Shown: positions 8,422-17,100 of the stretch, piece after piece | Layout of the letters: each line of letters opens with the position of its first letter | Position numbering within the stretch: position 1 is the stretch's first letter | DNA from: Aporhodopirellula sallentina SM41 | GTDB lineage: Bacteria > Planctomycetota > Planctomycetia > Pirellulales > Pirellulaceae | NCBI RefSeq assembly: GCF_000346505.1 | Contig: NZ_ANOH01000235.1 | Coordinates: 1 to 46,829 of the forward strand | Reading direction: 5' to 3' | DNA length: 46,829 bases | Notes under the pieces: model-generated | Seen by the model: only the letters and a program-made list of their open reading frames with translations | Database searches by the model: none | What the model was told of the DNA's origin: nothing | Program-made: the position numbers and the translations under genes

Positions 8422-9894
8422 CTAAATTGATTCTTCGTTTGCAACGAGTTGAACTTCCAGCGTGGGCGGCAACTGCGAGTTGTGACGTCGACTCGCGAAG
8501 CCGTTTGGCGTGGAATAGTCGTCCGATGAGACGGGGCTGTCTCGGACGACGATCAAGGTAACGAGACCGTTCGTGTCTTCTTGGAGAAACTGATTCAACT
8601 CTTTGCTCTGCAGTGCGACCTGTCCGGTTGCCCGTCCGTCGATGACAAGCATCGAACCGAGTCGTCTGGCTTTTGATTCGTCGACTTGATCGGACGCATC
8701 GACGTTGGCGGGAGCGTTCTCCCAACGCAGGTCTTCGGGCCTCCAGCCATCGAGCGATTCGTCCGTGACGCCGAAGACCGAGTAGAGAACGTCGTGAGGG
8801 GCCCGTAGGTGCGCCCAGTGGGTTTCCTGCAGAGTAAGAATGAGTTTCGCGTTATCGAAGTTGGATCCTTTGATCGTTTTCAAGTCGAAGCGGAGATAGC
8901 CTTTCCGGCGATAGTCGGACTCGCAGTTTTTGACCGTGATCAACGCGGGATCGAGAAACGTCGGATCGTTGCTCATGATGATTGTCGCATCCCCGCCGCG
9001 TCCCATCGCGGTGGTGATTCGCATGGTATCGTCGGAGAGATAGTTCGACCGTGGTGGAATGCGGAGTTCGCCCTCCGGGATCGAATTGTCGGCTTGCAAC
9101 AAATCCGAGTGGGTGGCTTCCAAGGCTTCGCCCTTTTGAGCGATGCGTTGTTTGCCGGTTTGTTGGTGTCGTACCGATACCTTTCCTTCGATGACCCGAA
9201 TTCGCGACGTGCGATCACCGGGGTTGTACGTCACGGAAAACTCTCCGTCTTGCTCGGCCGAAGATGCGTTGGGTGTGTTGATGGTAAAGCGGTCGAGCGA
9301 CTTTGGGACTTTCGCTTTGGCGACTCCGGAGTGCAATTTGGCGGTCGACGAATCGATCAGTTCAAAGTCAACATCTCCCGATAGCAACACCTCGACTCCC
9401 GATGTGTAGCGAAGCGTGCAGGTGCCATGCTTCAGTCGCATGCGTCCCGGACCTAGGGGCGTGTGGACGGTCGTCGGCAGCGTGCTTTCGGCCCAACGTG
9501 CGTTGCTGCTGTGCGTCAACGTGGCCACAAAAGGAGCATGCGTTGTTTGGCGGGGTGCGGACCATAACCACGCTGAAATGAGAATGCAGGTGCAGACCGC
9601 GAGAACCGAAACGCCATTCCAAAAGTACGGCCGCAAACCTGTGGCGGCGTGATGGGCGACAGGGCTGACAGACGGCGGATCGGATTGGAGCGTATTGTGG
9701 TTCTGATGTTGCTCGAGTTGGGGCCAATTCAGGTACAACATGGCGTTGTCGTGCGTCAGGTCCAGGAACAGCGTTCTCGCTTCCGGATCGTTTTGCAGTA
9801 AATCGTTGAGCCAGTTCGCGTCTTGTTCGGTCAGGTCATCGTCAACAAGTCGTTCGATGATCCGACACAGCGCGGTTTGATCGCGTGAGTTCAT
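8422..9894 (-). CDS. FecR-like membrane protein with C-terminal DNRLRE-type domain
   Basis: A 490-residue protein, probably the anti-sigma partner of the ECF factor encoded just upstream. The N-terminal ~50 residues (IIERLVDDDLTEQDANWLND, NDPEARTLFLDL) match the cytoplasmic segment of planctomycete FecR proteins. A membrane span follows (VSVLAVCTCILISAWLW). Next comes a FecR domain (TPLGPGRMRLKHGTCTLRY, RIRVIEGKVSVRH), and the end is a beta-rich domain like DNRLRE carbohydrate-binding modules (GYLRFDLKTI, DNAKLILTL, PPTLEVQLV). The ATG at 9894 has AAGGAAA upstream and lies 20 bases after the sigma stop. Likely topology is N-in, with the FecR and DNRLRE domains outside. The ligand is unknown. 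Confidence 0.8.
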   Translation of the reverse strand: MNSRDQTALCRIIERLVDDDLTEQDANWLNDLLQNDPEARTLFLDLTHDNAMLYLNWPQLEQHQNHNTLQSDPPSVSPVAHHAATGLRPYFWNGVSVLAVCTCILISAWLWSAPRQTTHAPFVATLTHSSNARWAESTLPTTVHTPLGPGRMRLKHGTCTLRYTSGVEVLLSGDVDFELIDSSTAKLHSGVAKAKVPKSLDRFTINTPNASSAEQDGEFSVTYNPGDRTSRIRVIEGKVSVRHQQTGKQRIAQKGEALEATHSDLLQADNSIPEGELRIPPRSNYLSDDTMRITTAMGRGGDATIIMSNDPTFLDPALITVKNCESDYRRKGYLRFDLKTIKGSNFDNAKLILTLQETHWAHLRAPHDVLYSVFGVTDESLDGWRPEDLRWENAPANVDASDQVDESKARRLGSMLVIDGRATGQVALQSKELNQFLQEDTNGLVTLIVVRDSPVSSDDYSTPNGFASRRHNSQLPPTLEVQLVANEESI

Positions 9895-9914
9895 GGGGGT
9901 ATTTCCTTGGACGC

Positions 9915-10502
9915 TTATCCGTCTCCTAACGCGTGCATCATTCGGCATTCCTCACGCTTCACGCATTCACGCAGCGAAAGTCGAATGCGGCTGAGGATGC
10001 GATAGGTTGCCGCTCGTGAACGTCCACTCGCCGAAGCGATTTGATCGATATCCATTTTTTCCATATATCGCATTCGGATCATCTGTTGGTGTTCGTCAGG
10101 GAGTCGTGCGAGACACGTTGCGAGTTTGCCAAATTTGTTTTTCGTTATTGAGGTCGAATCTTCGAACTCTTTGGCGAGTGATCGGTAATTCTCTTCGCTG
10201 ATTCCGAACTTCAATTTTTCCCTCGCCATGCGTTTGCGAAAGTCGAGGATGCGGTACAAGGCTGCCCTTCGTGCCCAGGCGCCAAAGTCAGTTCCAATCT
10301 CGAAGGAATCAAACGACTGCCAAAGCGCGATTTTGGTTTCCTGCAAAATGTCGTCGGAGTCGCTGACGTTTGGAAGCATCGACATCACGAAGGCCGCGAG
10401 CATCCGTTCATGTTGTCCGAGCAATCGGAGGAACTGTTCGGTGGCGTCGGAATCGACGTCTTGTGGGGCGCTCGGTCTCGATTGAATTTCAGGAGTTGTC
10501 AT
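9915..10502 (-). CDS. ECF RNA polymerase sigma factor, planctomycete type
   Basis: A 195-residue sigma-70-like factor with regions 2 and 4 only. Region 2 is FLRLLGQHERMLAAFVMSML, SDDILQETKIALWQSFD and TDFGAWARRAALYRILDF. Region 4 is LPDEHQQMIRMRYMEKMDID, then an HTH near IASASGRSRAATYRILSRIR. It resembles the Rhodopirellula/Verrucomicrobium sigma family (TIGR02989-like). It directs polymerase to a small regulon, probably under control of the FecR-like protein 20 bases downstream. The ATG at 10502 has no clear Shine-Dalgarno. A perfect 8-bp inverted repeat lies 46-67 bases upstream. Confidence 0.93.
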   Translation of the reverse strand: MTTPEIQSRPSAPQDVDSDATEQFLRLLGQHERMLAAFVMSMLPNVSDSDDILQETKIALWQSFDSFEIGTDFGAWARRAALYRILDFRKRMAREKLKFGISEENYRSLAKEFEDSTSITKNKFGKLATCLARLPDEHQQMIRMRYMEKMDIDQIASASGRSRAATYRILSRIRLSLRECVKREECRMMHALGDG

Positions 10503-10547
10503 TTGCTAACAAGAGTGCCGGTTCAACGTGGATTGGACTGACAATTT

Positions 10548-10569
10548 TGAAACTTCGTGAAAAGTTTCA
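10548..10569. promoter_or_regulatory. Operator-like palindrome between divergent sigma and pilin-like genes
   Basis: TGAAACTT, six bases (CGTGAA), AAGTTTCA: a perfect 8-bp inverted repeat of 22 bases in all. It lies in the 253-base divergent gap, 46 bases from the sigma start. It could bind a dimeric regulator or fold as a 5'-leader hairpin. I could not place -35/-10 elements with confidence. Confidence 0.45.
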
Positions 10570-10755
10570 TGCTTTGTGCGTCCAACCGAGAGGACATCGT
10601 CACTTGTATCTATAGCCGATGATCGGACCGGCATGTTGTGGTTTAGGACGCTTCAACTCCCGGTATTTGGTTAAACGGCTCAGGAGTGACGGTTCGCTTG
10701 CCTGCTTTTCTTGATCTGGTTTGATTGTTGTTCTAACTAAGAAAAGGGTGGTTTT

Positions 10756-12013
10756 ATGGTCAGTACTCGACCTTGGAGACGGGCGTTCACCTTAGTGGAA
10801 TTGCTCGTCGTGATTGCGATTATCGGTGTGTTGGTCGGCTTATTGTTGCCTGCAGTTCAGGCGGCACGCGAAGCAGCACGGCGGATGAGTTGCAGCAATA
10901 ATTTCAAGCAGATCGGTCTCGGTTTGCACAACTATCATTCGGCCTATAACAGATTGCCGATGCAGTGCGGTGGTACCGCCAACGACGACAACATTTGGGA
11001 TCCGAGTCCGATGGCGGACCAGCAGTCGCGGATCAGTACCGCGAACAACTACTTTCAGTTGAGTTGGTTGGTTGGTTGGGTTGACGCCGTTCATTGAGCA
11101 GCAGGCGTTGTGGGAGCAAATCAGCAATCCGTTGCTCGAGCCTACACAGCAGCTGCATCGTTTTCCGCCGATGGGGCCTTATCCTCGTCGCTCATTGACC
11201 GACGAAGGACGATGTAGCTATCCGCCATGGATGACGAACGTTCCCACGTTCCGTTGCCCGAGCGATCCGGGAATGGGGCTGCCGAGTCAAGGGCGTACAA
11301 ACTATGCGGCCTGCCTCGGTGATTCGATTCAAAAACAGGCCCTCGGTGCGGTGGGGTCGAATGGTGAACCGGATTCAAACTTGCACAACATCAAACAGAT
11401 GCTCGCCGGTTGCCGGGGCGTCTTTCAGTCGCACCGACAGACTTCGTTCCGTGACATTTTGGACGGTTTGGCGAACACGATTGCCGGCGGCGAAATCCTG
11501 ACGGACTTGGGTGATCGTGATAATCGCACGCACGGTGTTGGGCACAAAAACTCGTACAGCCCCGCCGTGAGCGAAGCGGGCGGTGCGGTTGTTTGCCGAG
11601 AGGCGATCGATCCTCTGCGGCCGAACTTTTGGCGTGACCCGTCGGAGTTTCCTTCGACGCTTGAGGAGACGGGGGCAGCCGAGAATCGGCGTGGTTTCAA
11701 ATGGGCGTTGGGGCTTCCTTGGCATACCGGAATGACCACGATCACACCTCCCAACAGCGAAGTTTGCTTTCACTGGCGATACACGGATCCGGCGATCCTT
11801 CCTCCGGCCAGTCGTCACCAAGGCGGGTGTCACGTGTTGATGTCGGACGGTGCGGTGAGGTTTATAACCGATTCGATTGAAGCCGGCGACGTCATGAGCG
11901 GTCAGGTAGGTTACGGCGGGGATTACGAGCCTGGAGGTTCGCCGAGCCCGTTCGGTTTGTGGGGCGCACTCGGTACACGCGGAGCGAAGGAGGTGATCGA
12001 TGGTGAGTTCTGA
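10756..12013 (+). pseudogene. DUF1559 pilin-like (type II secretion pseudopilin-type) protein, frameshifted
   Basis: The N-terminus [20 protein letters not shown] is a type IV pilin/pseudopilin prepilin-peptidase and membrane segment, followed by [20 protein letters not shown], typical of planctomycete DUF1559 proteins. The first frame runs 10756-11097 and ends [11 protein letters not shown]. The second frame continues as [15 protein letters not shown] to 12013 and includes the family's late motif HVLMSDGAVRFI. The shift falls in four tandem TTGG units (11064-11079). With three units the reading is [13 protein letters not shown] and the protein is about 417 residues, normal for the family. 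ATG 10756 is preceded by AAAAGGG. It may be broken, phase-variable or a sequencing error. Confidence 0.85.
11064..11079 (+). repeat. (TTGG)4 simple-sequence repeat at the frameshift
   Basis: Four exact tandem TTGG units inside the DUF1559 coding region. Removing one unit joins the two frames. Because the unit is four bases long, slippage would switch the gene on and off. Confidence 0.85.
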
Positions 12014-12266
12014 ATCAATCACAGGACCGTGTCGTCGCAGTGGTGCCCGGTGGATGGGGCACAACGGCCCGGTTGTGAAAACCGTTGGATGCACTGGGAG
12101 CTTCACCGCCGTCGCCATGATCTTCGCCGCATCGCTGAGTTTTGTTGCGGGCTGCGGTGGTTCGTCGGCTCCCGAATTGAACTCGACTCGATCCGAGTTG
12201 GAAGCGTTTCTCGAAGAGCATCCCAACGGATTGAGTGAGGACGTGAAAATGGAAGGACAGGAATGA
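12000..12266 (+). CDS. Small lipoprotein following the DUF1559 gene
   Basis: An 88-residue protein. A hydrophobic stretch (FTAVAMIFAASLSFVAG) ends in a lipobox VAGC with lipidated C52. The short mature tail is acidic (RSELEAFLEEHPNGLSEDVK). The ATG at 12000 overlaps the last 14 bases of the DUF1559 gene, which suggests coupling; an in-frame ATG at 12054 would give a more normal leader length. Small lipoproteins with a SELEAxLxEHP-like tail commonly follow DUF1559 genes in planctomycetes. Function is unknown. It is probably anchored in a membrane and may work with the pilin-like protein. Confidence 0.7.
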   Translation: MVSSESITGPCRRSGARWMGHNGPVVKTVGCTGSFTAVAMIFAASLSFVAGCGGSSAPELNSTRSELEAFLEEHPNGLSEDVKMEGQE

Positions 12267-12346
12267 AGCCTGTGATCCGTTTTTCGCTTCAGTAAGGTGG
12301 TTTGATCCTCACGTTGTGGCCTGACGGTTAACGCATGGCGACTCAC

Positions 12347-12421
12347 GCACCAGACGGCTCTCGCTTCATTGCCGGTGATGTTGCCCGCTTTGTTGTCGGG
12401 CGCGAGTCAGCCGTCCGGTGC
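12347..12421 (+). ncRNA. Structured intergenic element (long imperfect hairpin)
   Basis: GCACC/GGTGC (12347-12351 with 12417-12421), GACGGCT/AGCCGTC (12353-12359 with 12409-12415) and CTCGC/GCGAG (12360-12364 with 12402-12406) pair in order, with one A-C mismatch and a two-base bulge. An inner GCCCG/CGGGC stem (12383-12387 with 12397-12401) sits in the loop. This gives about 17 bp of outer stem. It lies 80 bases after the lipoprotein stop and ahead of a terminator, so it is probably part of the 3' UTR. It could be an RNA-stability element, a small RNA or a protein-binding site. Confidence 0.45.
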
Positions 12422-12476
12422 AGTGTCGTCTGCGGAGGATTCCGTTTGCCGGTTCTCTGTGCTGGTGCGACTGTAG

Positions 12477-12500
12477 AAACTCCTCGCAATGAGGAGTTTT
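12477..12500 (+). terminator. Rho-independent terminator of the pilin-like/lipoprotein unit
   Basis: AAACTCCTC (12477-12485), loop GCAAT, GAGGAGTTT (12491-12499): a perfect 9-bp stem ending in TTTT. The symmetric A/T ends could work in either direction. Its presence argues against a TTG start at 12499 for the next gene. Confidence 0.65.
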
Positions 12501-12666
12501 GACTCGGAGTGAGTCGAATGTTTCTTGTTCCTATTTCAGTTCAATGTCGTTTCTTATGTCGAAAAGTTTTCCGAGAGATTCATCTGTGAATCAAGTCGAT
12601 GTCAACAACCTTCCGCTGACTAGCGAGGGATTTCGCCGCGAACGATCGCCCATTGGCCACTCGCCG

Positions 12667-13968
12667 ATGACAGGAGGTGGGGTTCGGACGTGTGCTGTTG
12701 GCTTTATAGCGAGTGTTGTTTCGTTGCTCGCCTACTGTCCTGATTCGCATGCAGCCGACAACGCGTACGAGCGTCATGTGGGTGTCGTCACCGAAACGCC
12801 CGGATTGGTTGCGTTTTGGGATTTCGTGCGGCGTGAACCTGAGGGAGCGAGACGTTTTGTTGCACATGTTCCGCCTCACTCGGAAAACGAGTTTGCGCTC
12901 GACGCCAACAATTATGTGCGCGACTATTGGGGCACGGGACGGAAGGCAACGTACGACGACTTTCCCCTTTTGGGACGCGGGCCGTTTGGTCAAGCGATTC
13001 AAATCCGACGCGAGAGCGATCCGTCTTTTCGCCCGCTGTTGATGGTGCCACGCGAACGATTGCACGATTCGTCAATCGATATCAAAGGTGAAGATCGACC
13101 CGTGAGTGTCGTGGTGTGGGCAATTCGTGAGAGTGGCAACCATAATTTGGCTGGGATTTGGCACGAAGGAACGGATCTGAAAGAGCGATCGACCAAAAAT
13201 ATTCAACATGCGGTGCGTGGGCAGCGGCAGTATGCGGTCTTCGCGGGCCTCGAGCGATCGGGTTCCTCGTGCGGCCACGTCTCCGAAAATGGGGCCGGTT
13301 CGTTTCAGTACAAGTACGCGATGCACAAGACGTACAGCCAAGAGCGATCACCGGAGGTACCGGCCGATTCGGATCGCGAGGTGCTGGATCAGTCGTGGCA
13401 GTGTTTCGCGATGACGTTTGATCCAGAGAAAGAGGAACTGAAGAGCTGGCTCGGTGGCGAAGCCGAGCGACGATGGCAAGACAACATCAAACAAGCCATT
13501 CCGCAGGTCTACAACGCGTGGTTGCAAGCAGAACTGCACAGCGTGCCTGGGCTGCAAAAGGGCGAAGACGAAAGTTACCCGCACGACCAATTCTATCATC
13601 CGCCTGAAGACAAGCTCGTTTCGAGCGATACGGTAAGCGAGTCTGCGAAGCGACGTGTCGAACTGAAGCAGTTCGAATACACGCGAGTACGTGTGACATC
13701 GGAATTGCAAGGCGATGGCAGTTGGAAAGTCGTCGATCGCGATTTGGTAGCGGTTTGCAAGAACCCATGGTGGTTCCCGCATCCGATCTACAGCCCCGCG
13801 GACTCGCGCAGTGGCGGACCGTTCACGATCGGTCGGGCGATCCACAGTGCACGATCAGTCGGCTTTACCGGATGGATCGGCGGTGTCGCGGTCTTCGATC
13901 GTGCGTTGGGTGCGAGCGAACTGAAAACGCTCGCCGAGATCCCCGTGATCGATTCGGCTCAGCTCTAA
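12667..13968 (+). CDS. Secreted LamG-like (concanavalin-fold) protein
   Basis: A 433-residue protein. The ATG at 12667 starts MTGGGVRTCAVGFIAS and gives a standard signal peptide ending near DSHAADN. Upstream in-frame starts exist (ATG 12547, TTG 12499), but the last falls in a terminator. The mature part opens with ETPGLVAFWDF and ends with GFTGWIGGVAVFDRALGASE and LKTLAEI, both typical of LamG-like domains that bind glycans or act as adhesion modules. The middle (~residues 210-340) is an unrecognised charged insertion. No catalytic motif is seen. It lies 155 bases ahead of the heparinase-like gene on the same strand, which suggests a joint role on extracellular polysaccharide. Confidence 0.7.
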   Translation: MTGGGVRTCAVGFIASVVSLLAYCPDSHAADNAYERHVGVVTETPGLVAFWDFVRREPEGARRFVAHVPPHSENEFALDANNYVRDYWGTGRKATYDDFPLLGRGPFGQAIQIRRESDPSFRPLLMVPRERLHDSSIDIKGEDRPVSVVVWAIRESGNHNLAGIWHEGTDLKERSTKNIQHAVRGQRQYAVFAGLERSGSSCGHVSENGAGSFQYKYAMHKTYSQERSPEVPADSDREVLDQSWQCFAMTFDPEKEELKSWLGGEAERRWQDNIKQAIPQVYNAWLQAELHSVPGLQKGEDESYPHDQFYHPPEDKLVSSDTVSESAKRRVELKQFEYTRVRVTSELQGDGSWKVVDRDLVAVCKNPWWFPHPIYSPADSRSGGPFTIGRAIHSARSVGFTGWIGGVAVFDRALGASELKTLAEIPVIDSAQL

Positions 13969-14123
13969 CGACTCTGCATCACCAGCGTATTGTCATGAAT
14001 AAGCAAGAGAGCACGCGTCACGCGACGGTGTTCTCGTAGTCCCCCTCCGCGTTTTCCTTCCTGGTCGAAGTTCCCACCCCCGCCGCCCTCCATCTCACCC
14101 CGCCTAACATCTCTCCGCGTACC

Positions 14124-17100
14124 ATGAATATCTCCCTCCGTCGCGCATGCGCGATCCTGTCTCTTTGTTGCTTCCTGTCTGGGGTGTCCTTCGGCAAGGG
14201 GGTGGAAGGACGCTATGTCTATTTTGGCAATGGGCTTTCATCGATTCTCGGCGTCGCTGAACTCGAGGTCTACTCGGAAGGCGAAAACGTCGTTTTCAAG
14301 AAAGCGGACGACTTCACGTTGCACTGCATTACCGCTCGCGATCCGGAATCAAACGCGACTCACTTTCGAAATCTCGTTGACGGTAACAAGAGCACGTTGC
14401 AGCGGTGGCCACACACTTTCGAACGGGCCGCCGATGGTCTGGGCTACAAAGACGGCGCCCACAGCCTTTGTGCGTTTGAAGTCGATCTCGGTAAGACAAC
14501 GCCGATTGAGAGGATCGAGTTCTATCGCAGCCGATACATCATGGACGACAAACCGTTCAAGTTGTTTCAGGATCTCGGATGGCGGTATTTGCTCGTTCTC
14601 AACGAAGACCGACAGATCGTGTCATGGGAAGTGTTCAACATCTATCCAAGCAATTGGAGAGAAGTTAAGGGACATTGGACGTTCACGCCGGCACCGGCCG
14701 ATGGGGCACCGGCTGGGCGAGTGGTTCCGCAAGGCAGCCTGAATTGGTTGAGCGAAGCGGAGTTCATTCGCGACTTTCTCGGTAAACCAGTCAACGAGGC
14801 CAATCAGAATCTCACCGAAGCGGATCAAGACCGGTTGGATCGGTTCGAACATCGGAACGATCCCGCCGAGATCGACCGGCTCGGTGAAAAGTTCTTTCGA
14901 GTCGTGAATCTCGATCGTCCGGGGCTCAGAGAAGTAAAACGTCTCGCGAATCAGGGGCGATACCCCGAAGCGTTGGAGGCGTTCAAGAAGCCGTTCTTTC
15001 AAACGATCGGCGTGCTTAAGCACGTTCACGGGGACTTCGAGTATTCCTGGATCACCAACCCGAACTCACGCATTGGCATGCGTGCGCGTGATCTGAAGAT
15101 TCAGGTATACGGGGACAAGAATGATCTCACTGTGAAGTCATTCACACCTGGGTTGCTGCCCCCGGCGCCGCTGGAATACCCGTTTCAAATGCAACCACTC
15201 TTGCTCCGATACGTAGCGACCGGCGATCTGGACGCGTTGAGAATGTGGGAATCGATGACGGATGATTGGGCGCTGGGGTACCAAGAGGCGGCCGATCAGG
15301 ATCCGCGTAAGCTCCGTGACCATTTTGTTTTGTGTGGCGGGGCGGCGATGGATAACTTGTTGGATCTGGTCAACGCCGCTGAAGACCGGCCTGAGTTCGT
15401 GAAGGACCTTTCCGGGGCGACGCTCGCACGGTACATGTTGCCGATCGTCGAAGAGTTGCCGGTTTCCATTTGGCGGGTTTGTCGAACGTGCACCTTCAAC
15501 CACACCTACAACGCGGTGCCTGGTGGTTGGTTGTTCTCGCGGGCGATCATGGATTTCCGAGCCGGCGAACGACTCGAGAAGGAGATGCGTCAGGCTTTTG
15601 TGCGGCTGTTCACGCACAACATGTATCGCGACGGTTCGATGGTGGAGGTCGGTGATGAAGGGCATTTCATGACAACCATTCATGCACCGGCGCGGCTCTA
15701 CGGTATTTTTGAACAGTATGGTCGCCCGAGTTGGTTCACTCCGGCAATGGAAACCTATTTCCTCGACCATTTTCGAACGAATGTTCTGTCGCACGTAAAG
15801 AACATTTCTCCCAGTGGGGCTCACGTGCGATGGAGCACCAATGATGTTTCCGCTGGGCCGGTCGAAATTGAGTTGGGGTTGAAGCATCCGTCGTGGAAGA
15901 AGCACGACCCGGAACACCCCAACTACTATCCAACGCTCTGCAAACCGATCCTGAGCGAGACGCAGCCGCGAGCGGTGATCGACACGGTATACGGCCACGG
16001 ACGCAAACCGTTTGAGTTCAAACAGCGAGCCGAGAGTCAGCAGCGGATCGCCGAGTTCTACGGCGACTACGACGGGGAGCCGGGGTTTCTATCCGACTGG
16101 ATGCCGTACACCGGGCTCTGGTACTTCCGCGGCGGATGGGGGCACGAAGACTCGATGTTGCATATGGTCAATCCGACCAACCCTAACAGTAACGGTGGCG
16201 CGGCGTTGTACCCGGTCACCAATCGCTATGCACCTGGGTATTTGAACGCGACGAGTTTTCGGTTTCATGACTACGCGAGCCCGTTGCTGACCAGCCTCGG
16301 TGTCTCGATCGATGGTTTGCCACCGTGCCCCGAAGAAGGTCGCAGTCCGAGCGGCAGTAAACAGGACGTCTTCAGCGGTGCAACCGAAAAGCCGGCGAAC
16401 AATCGATGGTACACCGATGACCAGATGGATTTTGGGGAAGCGACCTATCAGGGAAACTATCTCAAAACCGGAGCCGAGTTCGATCACGATCTACGCAAGC
16501 GAGTGTTTCGATCGAGCCCGCATCCTGTGAATGGGGTGTCGACGACTCGGCAGATCTTTCACGTACGGCCGGCGCGGATGTATCTGCAGCTCGATCGATT
16601 GAGATACGCGTCGAACGATGAAAAGCATGTCAACAAGCTCAATGACGTGATGGTGTTGATCGATCCGGACAACGAGACGGCGGCCTCGAACGATCAACTC
16701 GTCGTGGATGCTCGAAATATGCGAATCCGTACCGACAATCCGAATAACGCGGGCGTGACGGTCTGTTTCTTAGGCCAGCCGGATGCGAAGTTGGAAGTGA
16801 ATCCCGCAGAGATCGGTCACGGCAGTTTTCGCCGAACGCCCACCATCACGCTTGATGGATTACGAAAAACGAAAGGCAAGGAAGTGTTGCTGACCTGGGA
16901 AGCACAGGGTGAGACGGTTCTTTTGTCGCTATTGCGAGGTCATCGCGCGGATGAAACGCCACTCAGCGAAGTTGTCGACTTGTCCGACGAGCGTGTTGTC
17001 GGCGTTCGCGCGTCCACCGTGGACGGTGTCACGGTTTCGTTCCTCTCCGCACGTCGTGATTTCGAAAAACTGTTGCTAGGGGCGATCGAGATCGAAGGCG

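Noticed and set aside
11375-12346. 323-codon open frame on the minus strand
   Set aside because: It is antisense to the DUF1559 gene, with no recognisable domain.
12499-12666. Longer LamG protein from TTG 12499
   Set aside because: The TTG falls in the terminator stem, and the added residues do not resemble a leader; ATG 12667 gives a good signal peptide.
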